Positions 1 to 5,465 of a DNA stretch of 13,481 nucleotides are shown here, one piece after another (the first letter of the stretch is position 1; each line of letters starts with the position of its first letter). The notes below the pieces were generated by a model. That model searched no databases. It was given only the letters and a program-made list of their open reading frames with translations, and was not told where the DNA came from. Origin of the DNA: Candidatus Iainarchaeum sp. (lineage in GTDB: Archaea > Iainarchaeota > Iainarchaeia > Iainarchaeales > JAFGBZ01); the NCBI GenBank assembly GCA_016218635.1, contig JACRDJ010000068.1:1-13481 (forward strand), read 5' to 3'. Both the position numbers and the translations under genes were made by a program.

Positions 1-653
1 ATGCGGACGGAATCGCCCGCGTGAAACTCGGAAAAACCGACGTGGTCGCCGGAGTCAAAATGCAGCCCGGTATTCCCTACCCGGACTCCCCCAACGAAGG
101 ATCTCTCTCCGTCGGAGTGGAACTGTTGGCCATGGCCTCGCCGGACTTCGAATCCGGTCCCCCGCGGCCTGACTCCATTGAACTCTCCCGCGTGGTAGAC
201 CGCGGAATCCGCGAAGGACACGTCATTGACACCGAAAAACTCTGCATCCGCTCCGGCGAACTTTCCTGGACCGTGTTTGTGGACATCTACGTCATCAACT
301 ATGACGGAAACCTCTTCGATGCCTGCACCATTGCCTCCATGAAAGCCATTCAGAACGCCCGCATTCCCAAACTCGAAAACGACAAAATCGTGCACGGGGA
401 ATTCGAAGGAAAACTGAAAATCATGGCCCCCAACATGATGACCACCTTCTACAAAATCGGTTCCACCATCGTGCTCGATGCCTGCCTGTCCGAAGAACGG
501 GCCGCCCAGGCCCGGTTCTCCATCTCCACGGTAGATGATTCCACCATTTCCGCCATGCAGAAAGGCGGACCCGGTGCCTTCACCTCCGCGGAAGTGTTCT
601 CGTGCGTGGAAACCTCTTTTGCGAAAGCGAAGGACTTAAGAAAACTCCTATAA
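1..653 (+). CDS. rrp42: Exosome complex subunit Rrp42, 5' end missing
   Basis: The reading frame is open from base 3 and continues upstream of the window, so the N-terminus (about 50 residues by family length) is missing. The visible start ADGIARVKLGKTDVVAGVK matches the RNase PH-fold Rrp42 pattern (G-x-ARVKLGxTDVVAGVK), followed by GVELLAMASPDFESGPPRPDSIELSRVVDRGIRE and the IYVINYDGNLFDAC strand typical of this family. Archaeal Rrp42 is the non-catalytic partner of Rrp41 in the hexameric ring of the RNA exosome, which degrades and tails RNA in the cytoplasm. The downstream genes L37Ae and rpoP are its usual archaeal neighbours; rrp41 would be expected just upstream. Codons are strongly biased to C in third position, as in highly expressed genes here. 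A GTG at 21 is an internal valine, not the real start. Confidence 0.95.
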   Translation, partial: ADGIARVKLGKTDVVAGVKMQPGIPYPDSPNEGSLSVGVELLAMASPDFESGPPRPDSIELSRVVDRGIREGHVIDTEKLCIRSGELSWTVFVDIYVINYDGNLFDACTIASMKAIQNARIPKLENDKIVHGEFEGKLKIMAPNMMTTFYKIGSTIVLDACLSEERAAQARFSISTVDDSTISAMQKGGPGAFTSAEVFSCVETSFAKAKDLRKLL

Positions 654-669
654 GGAATTGAATACACAT

Positions 670-1065
670 ATGAGCAGTACAAAAAAAGTCGCTGCATTCG
701 GACGCTTTGGCTCCCGCTACGGGGTCGGCATCCGCAAGCGCGTCATCAAAGTTGAAACCGAGCAACGCAAAGCCCATGAATGCCCTTCCTGCGGGGCCAT
801 GCGCGTAAAGCGCTCCGCTAAAGGCATTTTTGTGTGCGCCAAATGCCAGCACAAATTCGCCGGCGGATCGTTTGTGCCCAGAACCCTTTCCGGAAGCATT
901 GTCCAGAAAGCCGTTTCCCAAAAACAGTTTTCTTTGGCCCAAACCGAACTCGAACGCCTCAAAGAAGCAGCCAGCGATGTTTCGGCCCAGGTTGCGGAAA
1001 AGCCCGCATCCGAACCCAAGAAACCCAAAAAAGAAAAGAAACCCAAATCCTCCGAGGAATCCTGA
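670..1065 (+). CDS. rpl37ae: Large ribosomal subunit protein L37Ae (eL43) with basic C-terminal extension
   Basis: This is a 131-residue protein starting at ATG 670, 16 nt after the rrp42 stop. An in-frame TTG at 658 lies directly on the AAGGA sequence and is a poor start. The N-terminus (TKKVAAFGRFGSRYGVGIRKRV) and a four-cysteine zinc ribbon (C38-x2-C41 and C56-x2-C59) followed by GGSFVP identify eL43, a 23S rRNA-binding protein of the large subunit. The usual archaeal protein is about 85-95 residues. This one has about 40 extra residues, with a helical stretch (about 85-110) and a Lys/Pro/Ser/Glu-rich end (KKPKKEKKPKSSEES). The tail looks disordered and RNA-binding. The stop codon touches the rpoP start, so the two are probably translationally coupled. 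Confidence 0.95.
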   Translation: MSSTKKVAAFGRFGSRYGVGIRKRVIKVETEQRKAHECPSCGAMRVKRSAKGIFVCAKCQHKFAGGSFVPRTLSGSIVQKAVSQKQFSLAQTELERLKEAASDVSAQVAEKPASEPKKPKKEKKPKSSEES

Positions 1066-1200
1066 ATGCCTTATAAATGCCTTAATTGCGGGGAAATCGT
1101 GGACTCTGTTGGTGGCCGCTCCATCCGCTGCCCGGCCTGTGCCTACAAGGTCTTCAGCAAGACCCGCGACCCCGTCGTTAAAAACGTGCTGGCGAGATGA
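1066..1200 (+). CDS. rpoP: DNA-directed RNA polymerase subunit P (Rpo12)
   Basis: A 44-residue zinc-ribbon protein whose ATG directly follows the L37Ae TGA (zero spacing), indicating translational coupling. It has CxxC at residues 5-8 and CPAC at 22-25, a basic middle (GGRSIRCP) and the typical C-terminal KTRDPVVKNVLAR, matching archaeal Rpo12/eukaryotic Rpb12. This small subunit binds zinc and helps assemble the Rpo3/Rpo10/Rpo11 platform of RNA polymerase. Position between L37Ae and pcc1 is the conserved archaeal order. The gene is full length for the family. Its stop codon is followed immediately by the structured element at 1201-1300. Confidence 0.95.
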   Translation: MPYKCLNCGEIVDSVGGRSIRCPACAYKVFSKTRDPVVKNVLAR

Positions 1201-1300
1201 CCGAACCGCGGAGGGTTCCCCTCCCCAGTTTGAGGGTCCTCGTAAACCTTGTTTACGGGACCAGCGAATCTCTGATTCGCTCGGTCCTCCTGACCCTCCC
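1201..1300 (+). repeat. Structured intergenic element, copy 1 (three hairpins)
   Basis: The element starts on the base after the rpoP stop. It begins CCGAACCGCGG and ends CCTGACCCTCCC; both ends are repeated exactly in copy 2 (3451-3519). Visible inverted repeats: GGAGGG 1210-1215 with CCCTCC 1219-1224; CGTAAAC 1241-1247 with GTTTACG 1251-1257 (3-nt loop); AGCGAATC 1263-1270 with GATTCGCT 1274-1281 (3-nt loop), extendable by GGACC 1258-1262 with GGTCC 1283-1287; and an outer stem GAGGGTC 1232-1238 with GACCCTC 1292-1298. Together these could form a hairpin plus a three-way junction. No TATA-like box or T-run is seen here, so it is probably transcribed inside the rrp42-pfdB mRNA. It may be a structured RNA, a processing site or a small palindromic mobile element. 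Confidence 0.7.
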
Positions 1301-1311
1301 CAACACCATTT

Positions 1312-1602
1312 ATGGATTTGGTTCTTCGTAATTTAGGCAAAGAAGGCAGTTACTCCTGCCGGCTTTCTTTGGGCCTCACCCTTTCAAGCCCCCGGCTGGC
1401 TTCCCTCATGAAAGAAACCCTGGCCCCCGAACTCAACGGAGCCCACCAGCGCCGCTCTCACGCTTCCCTTCAAATCAACGGTTCCCGCCTCACGCTCTCC
1501 GTTTCCGCGCACGACAATACGGCATTAAAAGCTTCACTTCATTATTTTTTAATGCAATTAAACCTCATTACGCAATTATGGGAGGGTTTTGGAAATGAAT
1601 GA
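1312..1602 (+). CDS. pcc1: KEOPS complex subunit Pcc1-like protein
   Basis: A 96-residue protein starting at ATG 1312, 111 nt after rpoP with the structured element in between. Its pattern (YSCRLSLGLTLSSPRLASLMKETLAPELNGAHQRRSHASLQINGSRLTLSVSAHDNTALKASLHYFLMQLNLI) fits the small beta-alpha Pcc1 fold: a hydrophobic strand, an acidic/proline stretch, SxxxLxxxxxxLxLxxxAxDxxALRA-like, then a C-terminal helix. Pcc1 dimerises within KEOPS, which makes the t6A37 modification on ANN-decoding tRNAs. Gene order between rpoP and prefoldin beta is the conserved archaeal location for this family. The 3' end overlaps the pfdB start by 8 nt. The call rests on pattern and context rather than on catalytic residues, since Pcc1 has none. 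Confidence 0.85.
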   Translation: MDLVLRNLGKEGSYSCRLSLGLTLSSPRLASLMKETLAPELNGAHQRRSHASLQINGSRLTLSVSAHDNTALKASLHYFLMQLNLITQLWEGFGNE

Positions 1603-1936
1603 AACAAATCAGTTGGTGAACGAATTTGAACGCAACCGCAATCAGCTCATGATGCTTAATTCCCAGAAACAGCAGTTGCAGATGCAGTCCGCCGGATTTG
1701 AAATGGCCATTGAGGAACTCTCGGCCTCCAAGGAAAAAACCGTCTTTAAGGGAATCGGCAACATCCTCATCCCCAAGGATCGCACGGAAACCCTTTCCGA
1801 CCTCAAAAAACAAAAAGAAACCTCTGACCTCAAAATCAAGACCATTGAAAAACAGGAAAAAATGCTGACCGACAAACTCAATTCGCTTAAAACCCAGATT
1901 GAAGGACAGCAAAAAGGAACCGGAACGGACTTTTAG
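1595..1936 (+). CDS. pfdB: Prefoldin beta subunit
   Basis: A 113-residue protein from ATG 1595, with a strong Shine-Dalgarno GGAGGG at 1581-1586 (8 nt spacer). A TTG six bases earlier is less likely. It has the prefoldin layout: an N-terminal coiled coil (about 1-45, rich in Gln/Asn/Leu), a central beta hairpin with the family signature TVFKGIGNILIPKDR (about 50-64), and a C-terminal coiled coil (about 65-108) with the KTIEKQEKMLTDKLNSLK heptad pattern. Beta subunits form the alpha2-beta4 jellyfish-shaped chaperone that passes unfolded proteins to the thermosome. It overlaps pcc1 by 8 nt, so translation is probably coupled. Its stop region overlaps the convergent acetyltransferase by 4 nt. 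A T-run (1544-1550) inside pcc1 could be part of an internal promoter, but this is weak. Confidence 0.93.
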   Translation: MNETNQLVNEFERNRNQLMMLNSQKQQLQMQSAGFEMAIEELSASKEKTVFKGIGNILIPKDRTETLSDLKKQKETSDLKIKTIEKQEKMLTDKLNSLKTQIEGQQKGTGTDF

Positions 1937-2397
1937 GGTTTCCGGAAAGAGCCCTGTTTTTTTACGGGCGCCTTTTCTTTCACCAGCGGTTTTTCAAAAT
2001 ACAGTGTTCCGGGCAATTCTTTTTTTTCGCCGCTTTGGAGTACAAAGATTTTGTCCCGGTCATTTCTTTCAATAATGAGCTCTCCGTTCACGGGCGGATT
2101 CTTTAACGTATATCCGTTCTGGATTAGCAACCGGGCCCAGCTGGCCCGATGCGTGGAAAAACGAACCTTCGGGTGCCCGGCCTTCTTAACCTCCTTCTCC
2201 ATGCGCAAAAGCAGCCGGGTTCCGATTCCTTGCTCCCGGAATTCAGGCTCCACCCAGCGGGAATGCCTGATATCCGAACTCCCGGTTTCCAGATTAAACG
2301 ACAGGTTTCCCACTTCCCCTTTCTGCCAATGAATGGCCCGCAATTGCTGCAGATTGGGGGCACCCCCGCTTCTTCGGATAAAAACAAGCGGTTTCAT
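1933..2397 (-). CDS. GNAT-family N-acetyltransferase
   Basis: A 154-residue protein from ATG 2397; a TTG at 2409 is an in-frame alternative. The acetyl-CoA-binding motif A is visible as HSRWVEPEFREQGIGTRLLLRMEKEVKKAG (R54-E-Q-G-I-G-T60, fitting R/Q-x-x-G-x-G/A), followed by a typical strand/helix pair (PKVRFSTHRASWARLLIQNGYT) in which an aromatic or Asn/Tyr near the end of a GNAT fold often binds CoA. The substrate cannot be told. The C-terminus is Lys/Pro-rich (KPLVKEKAPVKKQGSFRKP), like the tail of L37Ae. It overlaps pfdB tail-to-tail and is transcribed divergently from the DHH gene. The ATTTAAT-like box at 2424-2431 lies about 30 nt upstream and could serve both genes. Confidence 0.85.
   Translation of the reverse strand: MKPLVFIRRSGGAPNLQQLRAIHWQKGEVGNLSFNLETGSSDIRHSRWVEPEFREQGIGTRLLLRMEKEVKKAGHPKVRFSTHRASWARLLIQNGYTLKNPPVNGELIIERNDRDKIFVLQSGEKKELPGTLYFEKPLVKEKAPVKKQGSFRKP
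1957..1963 (+). terminator. Possible T-run terminator of the exosome operon
   Basis: A run of seven T lies 20 nt after the pfdB stop, between GCCC (1951-1954) and GGGC (1966-1969). Archaeal RNA polymerase often stops at T-runs without a stable hairpin. The run lies within the 3' coding part of the convergent acetyltransferase gene, where it encodes lysines, so it may be coincidental. Confidence 0.35.
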
Positions 2398-2423
2398 GGG
2401 TGCATTCAATAAGACCCTTTCCC

Positions 2424-2431
2424 ATTTAATG
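2424..2431. promoter_or_regulatory. Shared TATA-like box between acetyltransferase and DHH genes
   Basis: ATTTAATG is the only A/T-rich box in the 55-nt gap between the two divergent start codons. It is centred about 26 nt before the DHH ATG (2453) and about 30 nt before the acetyltransferase ATG (2397). Its near-symmetry (ATTTAAT / ATTAAAT) allows reading in both directions. The 26-nt distance to 2453 predicts a leaderless DHH mRNA. Confidence 0.45.
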
Positions 2432-2452
2432 ATTTAGGTCCCTTATTCCCGC

Positions 2453-3448
2453 ATGAATCTCCTTTCCCTGCTTTCCGGAAAAAAGAAAAAGCTGGCGCTC
2501 ACTCACGCGGGAGCGGACGTGGATTCATTGGCTTCCGCGGCCGCCCTGCATTATTCCTTCCCCAACGTTTCCATCGGCATTCCCGACCACATGAACCTGA
2601 ATGCCAAAAAGCTGGCGGAATCCCTTGCGGTTCCTTACTCCATTAACCCCGATTTTTCCGCTTACGATGCCCTGATTTTACTGGACTTTAATTCGCTCCC
2701 GCAGGCCGGCTCCCTGGGCCCCGCCATCCGCGCTTTTTCCGGCCCCGTGGCCCTCATAGACCACCACATGAAAGGAATCGATAAACCCGCTTCCCCCGGA
2801 CTTTCCTTCACGGACTCCAAGGCGGTTTCCACCACCGAACTCGTCTACCGTCTGGTGCGTTCGTCCAAAAAAAAGCTTTCGCCTAAGGCCGCGCAACTGA
2901 TTGCCGCCGGCATTGTCACCGACTCCGCCGGGTTCCTGATTGCCGACCACAATACTTTCCGGATTATGGGTGAAGTCATGCAGGCCGGAAAATTTTCTTG
3001 CGCTCACCTGCTGGCGCTCTTGCGCACGGAGCCCGATGATTACGAAAAAATAGCGAAACTCAAGGCCGCCAAGCGATTGCAGTTATGGAAGGCCGGACCC
3101 TTCCTGGTGGCCTGCACGCAGGTGGGCTGCTTTGAATCCTCTTCCGCCAGCGCGCTGGTGAAACTGGGTGCGGACGTGGTGTTTGCCGGAGATGCCCAGA
3201 AAGGAAAAACCCTGGTCAGTGCCCGGGCCTCGGATGCATTCCTTTCCGTCACCGGATTCAATCTGGCCCGTGATGTCATGGAGAACCTTTCCGATTCATT
3301 TAATGGCGCCGGCGGAGGCCATGCGGGGGCCGCCGGATTCAATGGGCGTGCCAAACGCATCGAGCCCCAACTGCAGAAATGCGTGGAACTGACCACGGCC
3401 TTCATTCAAAAAAAGGCTCCCGGCGCGGAAATCAAAAAATTCGAGTGA
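2453..3448 (+). CDS. DHH/DHHA1-family phosphoesterase
   Basis: A 331-residue protein with the full DHH phosphoesterase motif set: H18-x3-D22-x-D24 (THAGADVDSLASA), D78 (ILLDFNS), the signature D103-H104-H105 (ALIDHHMK), D157 (IVTDSAGF), and a C-terminal DHHA1 substrate-binding domain with G287-G-G-H290-AGAAGF. These residues bind two metal ions and the phosphate. The family includes nanoRNases that degrade 2-5-mer RNA or pAp, c-di-AMP phosphodiesterases and RecJ-like exonucleases. The short two-domain form suggests a small-oligonucleotide or pAp hydrolase rather than RecJ, but the substrate is not fixed by sequence. It has no membrane segment or signal peptide. The neighbouring exosome operon makes a role in finishing RNA decay plausible (inference). 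The structured element copy 2 begins two bases after the stop. Confidence 0.9.
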   Translation: MNLLSLLSGKKKKLALTHAGADVDSLASAAALHYSFPNVSIGIPDHMNLNAKKLAESLAVPYSINPDFSAYDALILLDFNSLPQAGSLGPAIRAFSGPVALIDHHMKGIDKPASPGLSFTDSKAVSTTELVYRLVRSSKKKLSPKAAQLIAAGIVTDSAGFLIADHNTFRIMGEVMQAGKFSCAHLLALLRTEPDDYEKIAKLKAAKRLQLWKAGPFLVACTQVGCFESSSASALVKLGADVVFAGDAQKGKTLVSARASDAFLSVTGFNLARDVMENLSDSFNGAGGGHAGAAGFNGRAKRIEPQLQKCVELTTAFIQKKAPGAEIKKFE

Positions 3449-3450
3449 TC

Positions 3451-3519
3451 CCGAACCGCGGTGCTCGGAAAACCCTGTTTTCCGGACATCCCCCGTTCAA
3501 GGGTTTTCCTGACCCTCCC
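3451..3519 (+). repeat. Structured intergenic element, copy 2 (shorter form)
   Basis: It begins CCGAACCGCGG two bases after the DHH stop and ends CCTGACCCTCCC; both ends are identical to copy 1. The interior is shorter, but the second hairpin of copy 1 is kept in a changed form: CGGAAAAC 3466-3473 pairs with GTTTTCCG 3477-3484 around a 3-nt CCT loop. The base changes relative to copy 1 (T-A to G-C, and an added A-T pair) are compensatory, which supports selection for pairing. AAAACCC 3469-3475 can instead pair with GGGTTTT 3501-3507. ACCCT 3512-3516 can pair with AGGGT 3525-3529 just past the end. The third hairpin of copy 1 is absent. Confidence 0.65.
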
Positions 3520-3541
3520 TCCTTAGGGTGAAAGGGTATTC

Positions 3542-3769
3542 TTATTTTTTTCGAACCAGGCGGAGCTTTTTTTTCGCCAACGGTTTAACTTTTTTCCTGA
3601 CGAGGGGTTCCGCCGGCCGGGTGATTACCATTCCCTTCAATGGCCGCAGCGCGTACTTGCGGTACTTGCTTTTCGCCCAGTGGGGAGGCTGTTTGGATCG
3701 GAGTTTTTTTTCTTCCGCCAGGAGCTTGAGGCGGAGTTTTTCGGTGGGTTCGGTTTCCATTCCCTTCAC
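3542..3769 (-). CDS. Small highly basic protein, unknown
   Basis: A 75-residue protein starting at GTG 3769, which overlaps the stop of the upstream gene in a GTGA junction; this 4-nt overlap is the best evidence that it is a real, translationally coupled gene. An in-frame ATG at 3760 is an alternative start. The N-terminal third looks like an amphipathic helix (EKLRLKLLAEEKKLRSKQ). A central PPHWAKSKYRKYALRPLKG follows, then a very basic tail (VRKKVKPLAKKKLRLVRKK). Net charge is strongly positive, suggesting nucleic acid or ribosome binding (inference). There are no cysteines, signal peptide or membrane segments. I do not recognise the family. Confidence 0.6.
   Translation of the reverse strand: MKGMETEPTEKLRLKLLAEEKKLRSKQPPHWAKSKYRKYALRPLKGMVITRPAEPLVRKKVKPLAKKKLRLVRKK
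3545..3551 (+). terminator. Possible T-run terminator after the DHH gene
   Basis: Seven T residues lie about 95 nt after the DHH stop, just beyond structured element copy 2. The T-run falls in the 3' coding end of the convergent small basic gene, where it encodes Lys/Arg codons, so its role is uncertain. Confidence 0.3.
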
Positions 3770-4080
3770 GCCCGGTTCTTGATGGACAAAAAGCAGTTAT
3801 CGCACAAAAACTTGTTCATGAATTCGATTCCGTTTTCGGCCGTGAGCTCGCATAATGCGCAGCGTTTCCCGCCCGCGCTTTTTTTGTATTTAACCCATTC
3901 CTGCAGCATTTCCCAGCTGACCCATTTGGGCACCACGGTTTCCTTTAATACGCTGCGGTCGCCGCTTTCCACTCGTTTAAGGTGGCTGGGCAGCATGGAT
4001 TTTTCCAGGCTTAAAAAATAATTGGCTTTCTCGCGTTCGCCCCGGCGAACGTAATCCGTCATCAGTTCCTCAAAATTCAT
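3766..4080 (-). CDS. Small zinc-ribbon-like protein, unknown
   Basis: A 104-residue protein starting at ATG 4080. The N-terminal part is helical and charged (NFEELMTDYVRRGEREKANYFLSLEKSM). The C-terminus has two CxxC pairs, CALC and CDNC, separated by about 16 residues, as in a zinc ribbon or treble-clef knuckle. The first gene of a two-gene minus-strand operon, it overlaps the basic protein by 4 nt. A G-rich stretch about 6 nt before the ATG may be a ribosome binding site, and TATAAAT (4114-4120) lies about 35 nt upstream. Together with the basic partner, a role in RNA or ribosome metabolism is possible, but this is only inference from composition. I do not recognise the family. Confidence 0.65.
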   Translation of the reverse strand: MNFEELMTDYVRRGEREKANYFLSLEKSMLPSHLKRVESGDRSVLKETVVPKWVSWEMLQEWVKYKKSAGGKRCALCELTAENGIEFMNKFLCDNCFLSIKNRA

Positions 4081-4113
4081 AGCATTACCCCCATTCCATT
4101 ACGTTCTAGGGGG

Positions 4114-4120
4114 TATAAAT
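4114..4120 (-). promoter_or_regulatory. TATA-like box upstream of the zinc-ribbon gene
   Basis: TATAAAT lies in the 142-nt gap between 4080 and 4223, about 35 nt upstream of the minus-strand ATG, predicting a leader of roughly 10 nt. On the plus strand it could also start a transcript near 4142, but a better box for the plus gene lies at 4193-4200. I see nothing else clear in the gap apart from the CGGTACGGA motif at 4172-4180, which resembles the motif upstream of the toxin-antitoxin promoters. Confidence 0.45.
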
Positions 4121-4192
4121 TTTTTTGGTGCAGTTTTGGTACCCAAAGCCTTATATTCGGCCTTTTCGGAGCGGTACGGAGGCAGGAATTTC

Positions 4193-4200
4193 TTTAAATA
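4193..4200 (+). promoter_or_regulatory. TATA-like box of the Rossmann-like gene
   Basis: TTTAAATA is centred about 26 nt upstream of ATG 4223, predicting a leaderless transcript. The preceding purine-rich GGCAGGAA could act as the B recognition element. CGGTACGGA (4172-4180) lies 12 nt upstream of the box. Confidence 0.55.
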
Positions 4201-4222
4201 GGCTTAATTTTCATTTTATTCC

Positions 4223-4840
4223 ATGCCGGATGAGATTAAGCATTTGTTTGCGGGCCTTTCAGAGGAGAACTTTCTTCTTTCACGGCTTGAAAAGGCATTG
4301 GAGCAGGTAAAGTCCCGGGAAGCGTTCCGGCGCCGAAATTATGGCAAGTTCTCGGTTCTTTTATGCGGAGATCACTCCGGTTACCCTATTAATCTGGCTT
4401 ATTTAACGGAACTTAAGCGAAAACTGCGGGTTGACCATGGCGTGAACTGTTTTTTGGGCCAAGACCTCATTGAAAAAATCAGGGGCAGCCGCGAGCAGGA
4501 TATTCAGCACAGCTATCTTTTTCATGCCGATCTGATTGCATTCATTGACGGAAAAAATCCGGGAACCCATAATGAATCCGCGGAAATACTGTTTAATCCG
4601 GCTTTCAGAAAGAAAACGCTCGCATTCTTTCAGTATGGGACTTATTCGGAGCTTATTCATATTCCGGACCGGCAAAATTATGTCTGCGAATTCAAGTACC
4701 CGGTTCCTTACCGGGAACCGGAAGAGCTGGAAGCCAAGCTTATTTTTGGCGTAAAACACGCCATATTGTACCTCTTAAACAAGGCCCTTGAGGAAAATGC
4801 GGCCGATGAAGCGGAAACAAATAAATTCAGGTTGGAGTAA
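4223..4840 (+). CDS. Uncharacterised Rossmann-like protein (TIR/deoxyribosyltransferase-like)
   Basis: A 205-residue protein. After a helical N-terminus (about 1-40), a strand (FSVLLCGDHSG), helix (AYLTELKRKLR), strand (GVNCFLGQDL), helix and second strand (ADLIAFIDGKNPGTHNESAEILFNP) alternate as in a flavodoxin-like fold. The segment D-L-I-A-F-I-D-G-x-N-P-G-T-H-N-E, then a helix and KTLAFFQ, resembles the PxxGTxxE region of nucleoside 2-deoxyribosyltransferase and TIR-like proteins, where the glutamate is catalytic. That relation is inferred from pattern only; a non-enzymatic nucleotide-binding protein is equally possible. A C-terminal helix (about 170-200) is amphipathic. There is no signal peptide. 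The next gene, 21 nt downstream, encodes a winged-helix protein and is probably co-transcribed. Confidence 0.7.
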   Translation: MPDEIKHLFAGLSEENFLLSRLEKALEQVKSREAFRRRNYGKFSVLLCGDHSGYPINLAYLTELKRKLRVDHGVNCFLGQDLIEKIRGSREQDIQHSYLFHADLIAFIDGKNPGTHNESAEILFNPAFRKKTLAFFQYGTYSELIHIPDRQNYVCEFKYPVPYREPEELEAKLIFGVKHAILYLLNKALEENAADEAETNKFRLE

Positions 4841-4861
4841 TACTATTGATTGGTGTGGTTT

Positions 4862-5122
4862 ATGGCTTTCATGGATTGGGATGATGTTTTTCTGGATGCC
4901 CGCTATCTGCAGATAATGTATTATCTGGCTAAGTTCAATCCATCCATTCAGTCCGCTCAGATTGCCCAAAAATTCGGGTTGGGTGCCAGCGAAGTGGAAG
5001 AACGGCTGGTCAAGCTCGCGCACCTCGACATTGTGGACTATCGTCAAGGCGAAGGCTATACCTTAACCGATAAAGGCCTGATGAGTCTCTATAATTTTCA
5101 CCAGAATTTTAATTCCCGCTGA
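4862..5122 (+). CDS. Small winged-helix DNA-binding protein
   Basis: An 86-residue protein from ATG 4862, preceded by GGTG at 4852-4855 as a likely ribosome binding site. Upstream TTG and GTG codons in frame and a second ATG at 4871 are alternatives. Nearly the whole chain fits one winged helix: helix (ARYLQIMYYLAKF), HTH (SIQSAQIAQKFGLGASEVEERLVKLAHLDIVDY), and wing (RQGEGYTLTDKGLMSLYNF), as in MarR/ArsR-like archaeal regulators. No ligand-binding domain is present. Lying 21 nt after the Rossmann-like gene, it is likely its regulator or partner (inference). Confidence 0.75.
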   Translation: MAFMDWDDVFLDARYLQIMYYLAKFNPSIQSAQIAQKFGLGASEVEERLVKLAHLDIVDYRQGEGYTLTDKGLMSLYNFHQNFNSR

Positions 5123-5185
5123 ATGGCAGGGGCACCGAACCGTGCTTCGTTTGGAGTTATTTTCTCATTGTTTCTAATTCCCTGC

Positions 5186-5413
5186 ATGAACAAAAAATCC
5201 CTGGAATCCCTGGGTCTGGCGCTGGTGGCTGCCTGCTTTTGGGTGGGCGCGGTCCTGGTATTAACCGGAACGCGTTCTTACTCGTTTGCGGACACGTCCG
5301 CCATCGGGCTGGGGGCCGCATTGATGATGTACGCACTGGCGGTGGCCTGGCCCGCTGCGGGAAAAAAGAAGGGAATTCAGCGAATCGTGGAAAAAATACT
5401 GCGGGCGGTCTGA
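5186..5413 (+). CDS. Small two-helix membrane protein, unknown
   Basis: A 75-residue protein from ATG 5186, which has a TTATTTTC box about 26 nt upstream. An in-frame ATG at 5123, touching the previous stop, would add 21 residues with a short hydrophobic stretch. Two membrane segments are visible, LGLALVAACFWVGAVLVLTG and IGLGAALMMYALAVAWPAA, followed by a basic C-terminal tail (GKKKGIQRIVEKILRAV) that should face the cytoplasm. No family is recognised and no catalytic residues stand out. Confidence 0.6.
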   Translation: MNKKSLESLGLALVAACFWVGAVLVLTGTRSYSFADTSAIGLGAALMMYALAVAWPAAGKKKGIQRIVEKILRAV

Positions 5414-5436
5414 AATTCCGTTTTTGTACGGCGGAC

Positions 5437-5443
5437 TATTTAA
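5437..5443 (+). promoter_or_regulatory. TATA-like box of the small exported protein gene
   Basis: TATTTAA is centred about 26 nt upstream of ATG 5466, the standard archaeal spacing for a leaderless mRNA, and it supports that start codon. Confidence 0.45.
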
Positions 5444-5465
5444 CGAAATCAATCCGTAGTTATTC

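Noticed and set aside
3528..3782. Plus-strand 84-residue frame opposite the small basic gene
   Set aside because: It mirrors the minus-strand basic gene, has an unlikely Phe/Ser/Arg-rich composition and no promoter. The minus gene has a GTGA coupling to its upstream partner.
4125..4310. Plus-strand 61-residue frame before the Rossmann-like gene
   Set aside because: It starts at a weak codon, runs over the TATA-like box at 4193-4200 and overlaps the better-supported gene in another frame.
5131..5145. Third copy of the structured element suggested by CACCGAACCGTGC
   Set aside because: Only a few bases match the 5' end of the element; there is no CCTGACCCTCCC end and no long stems.
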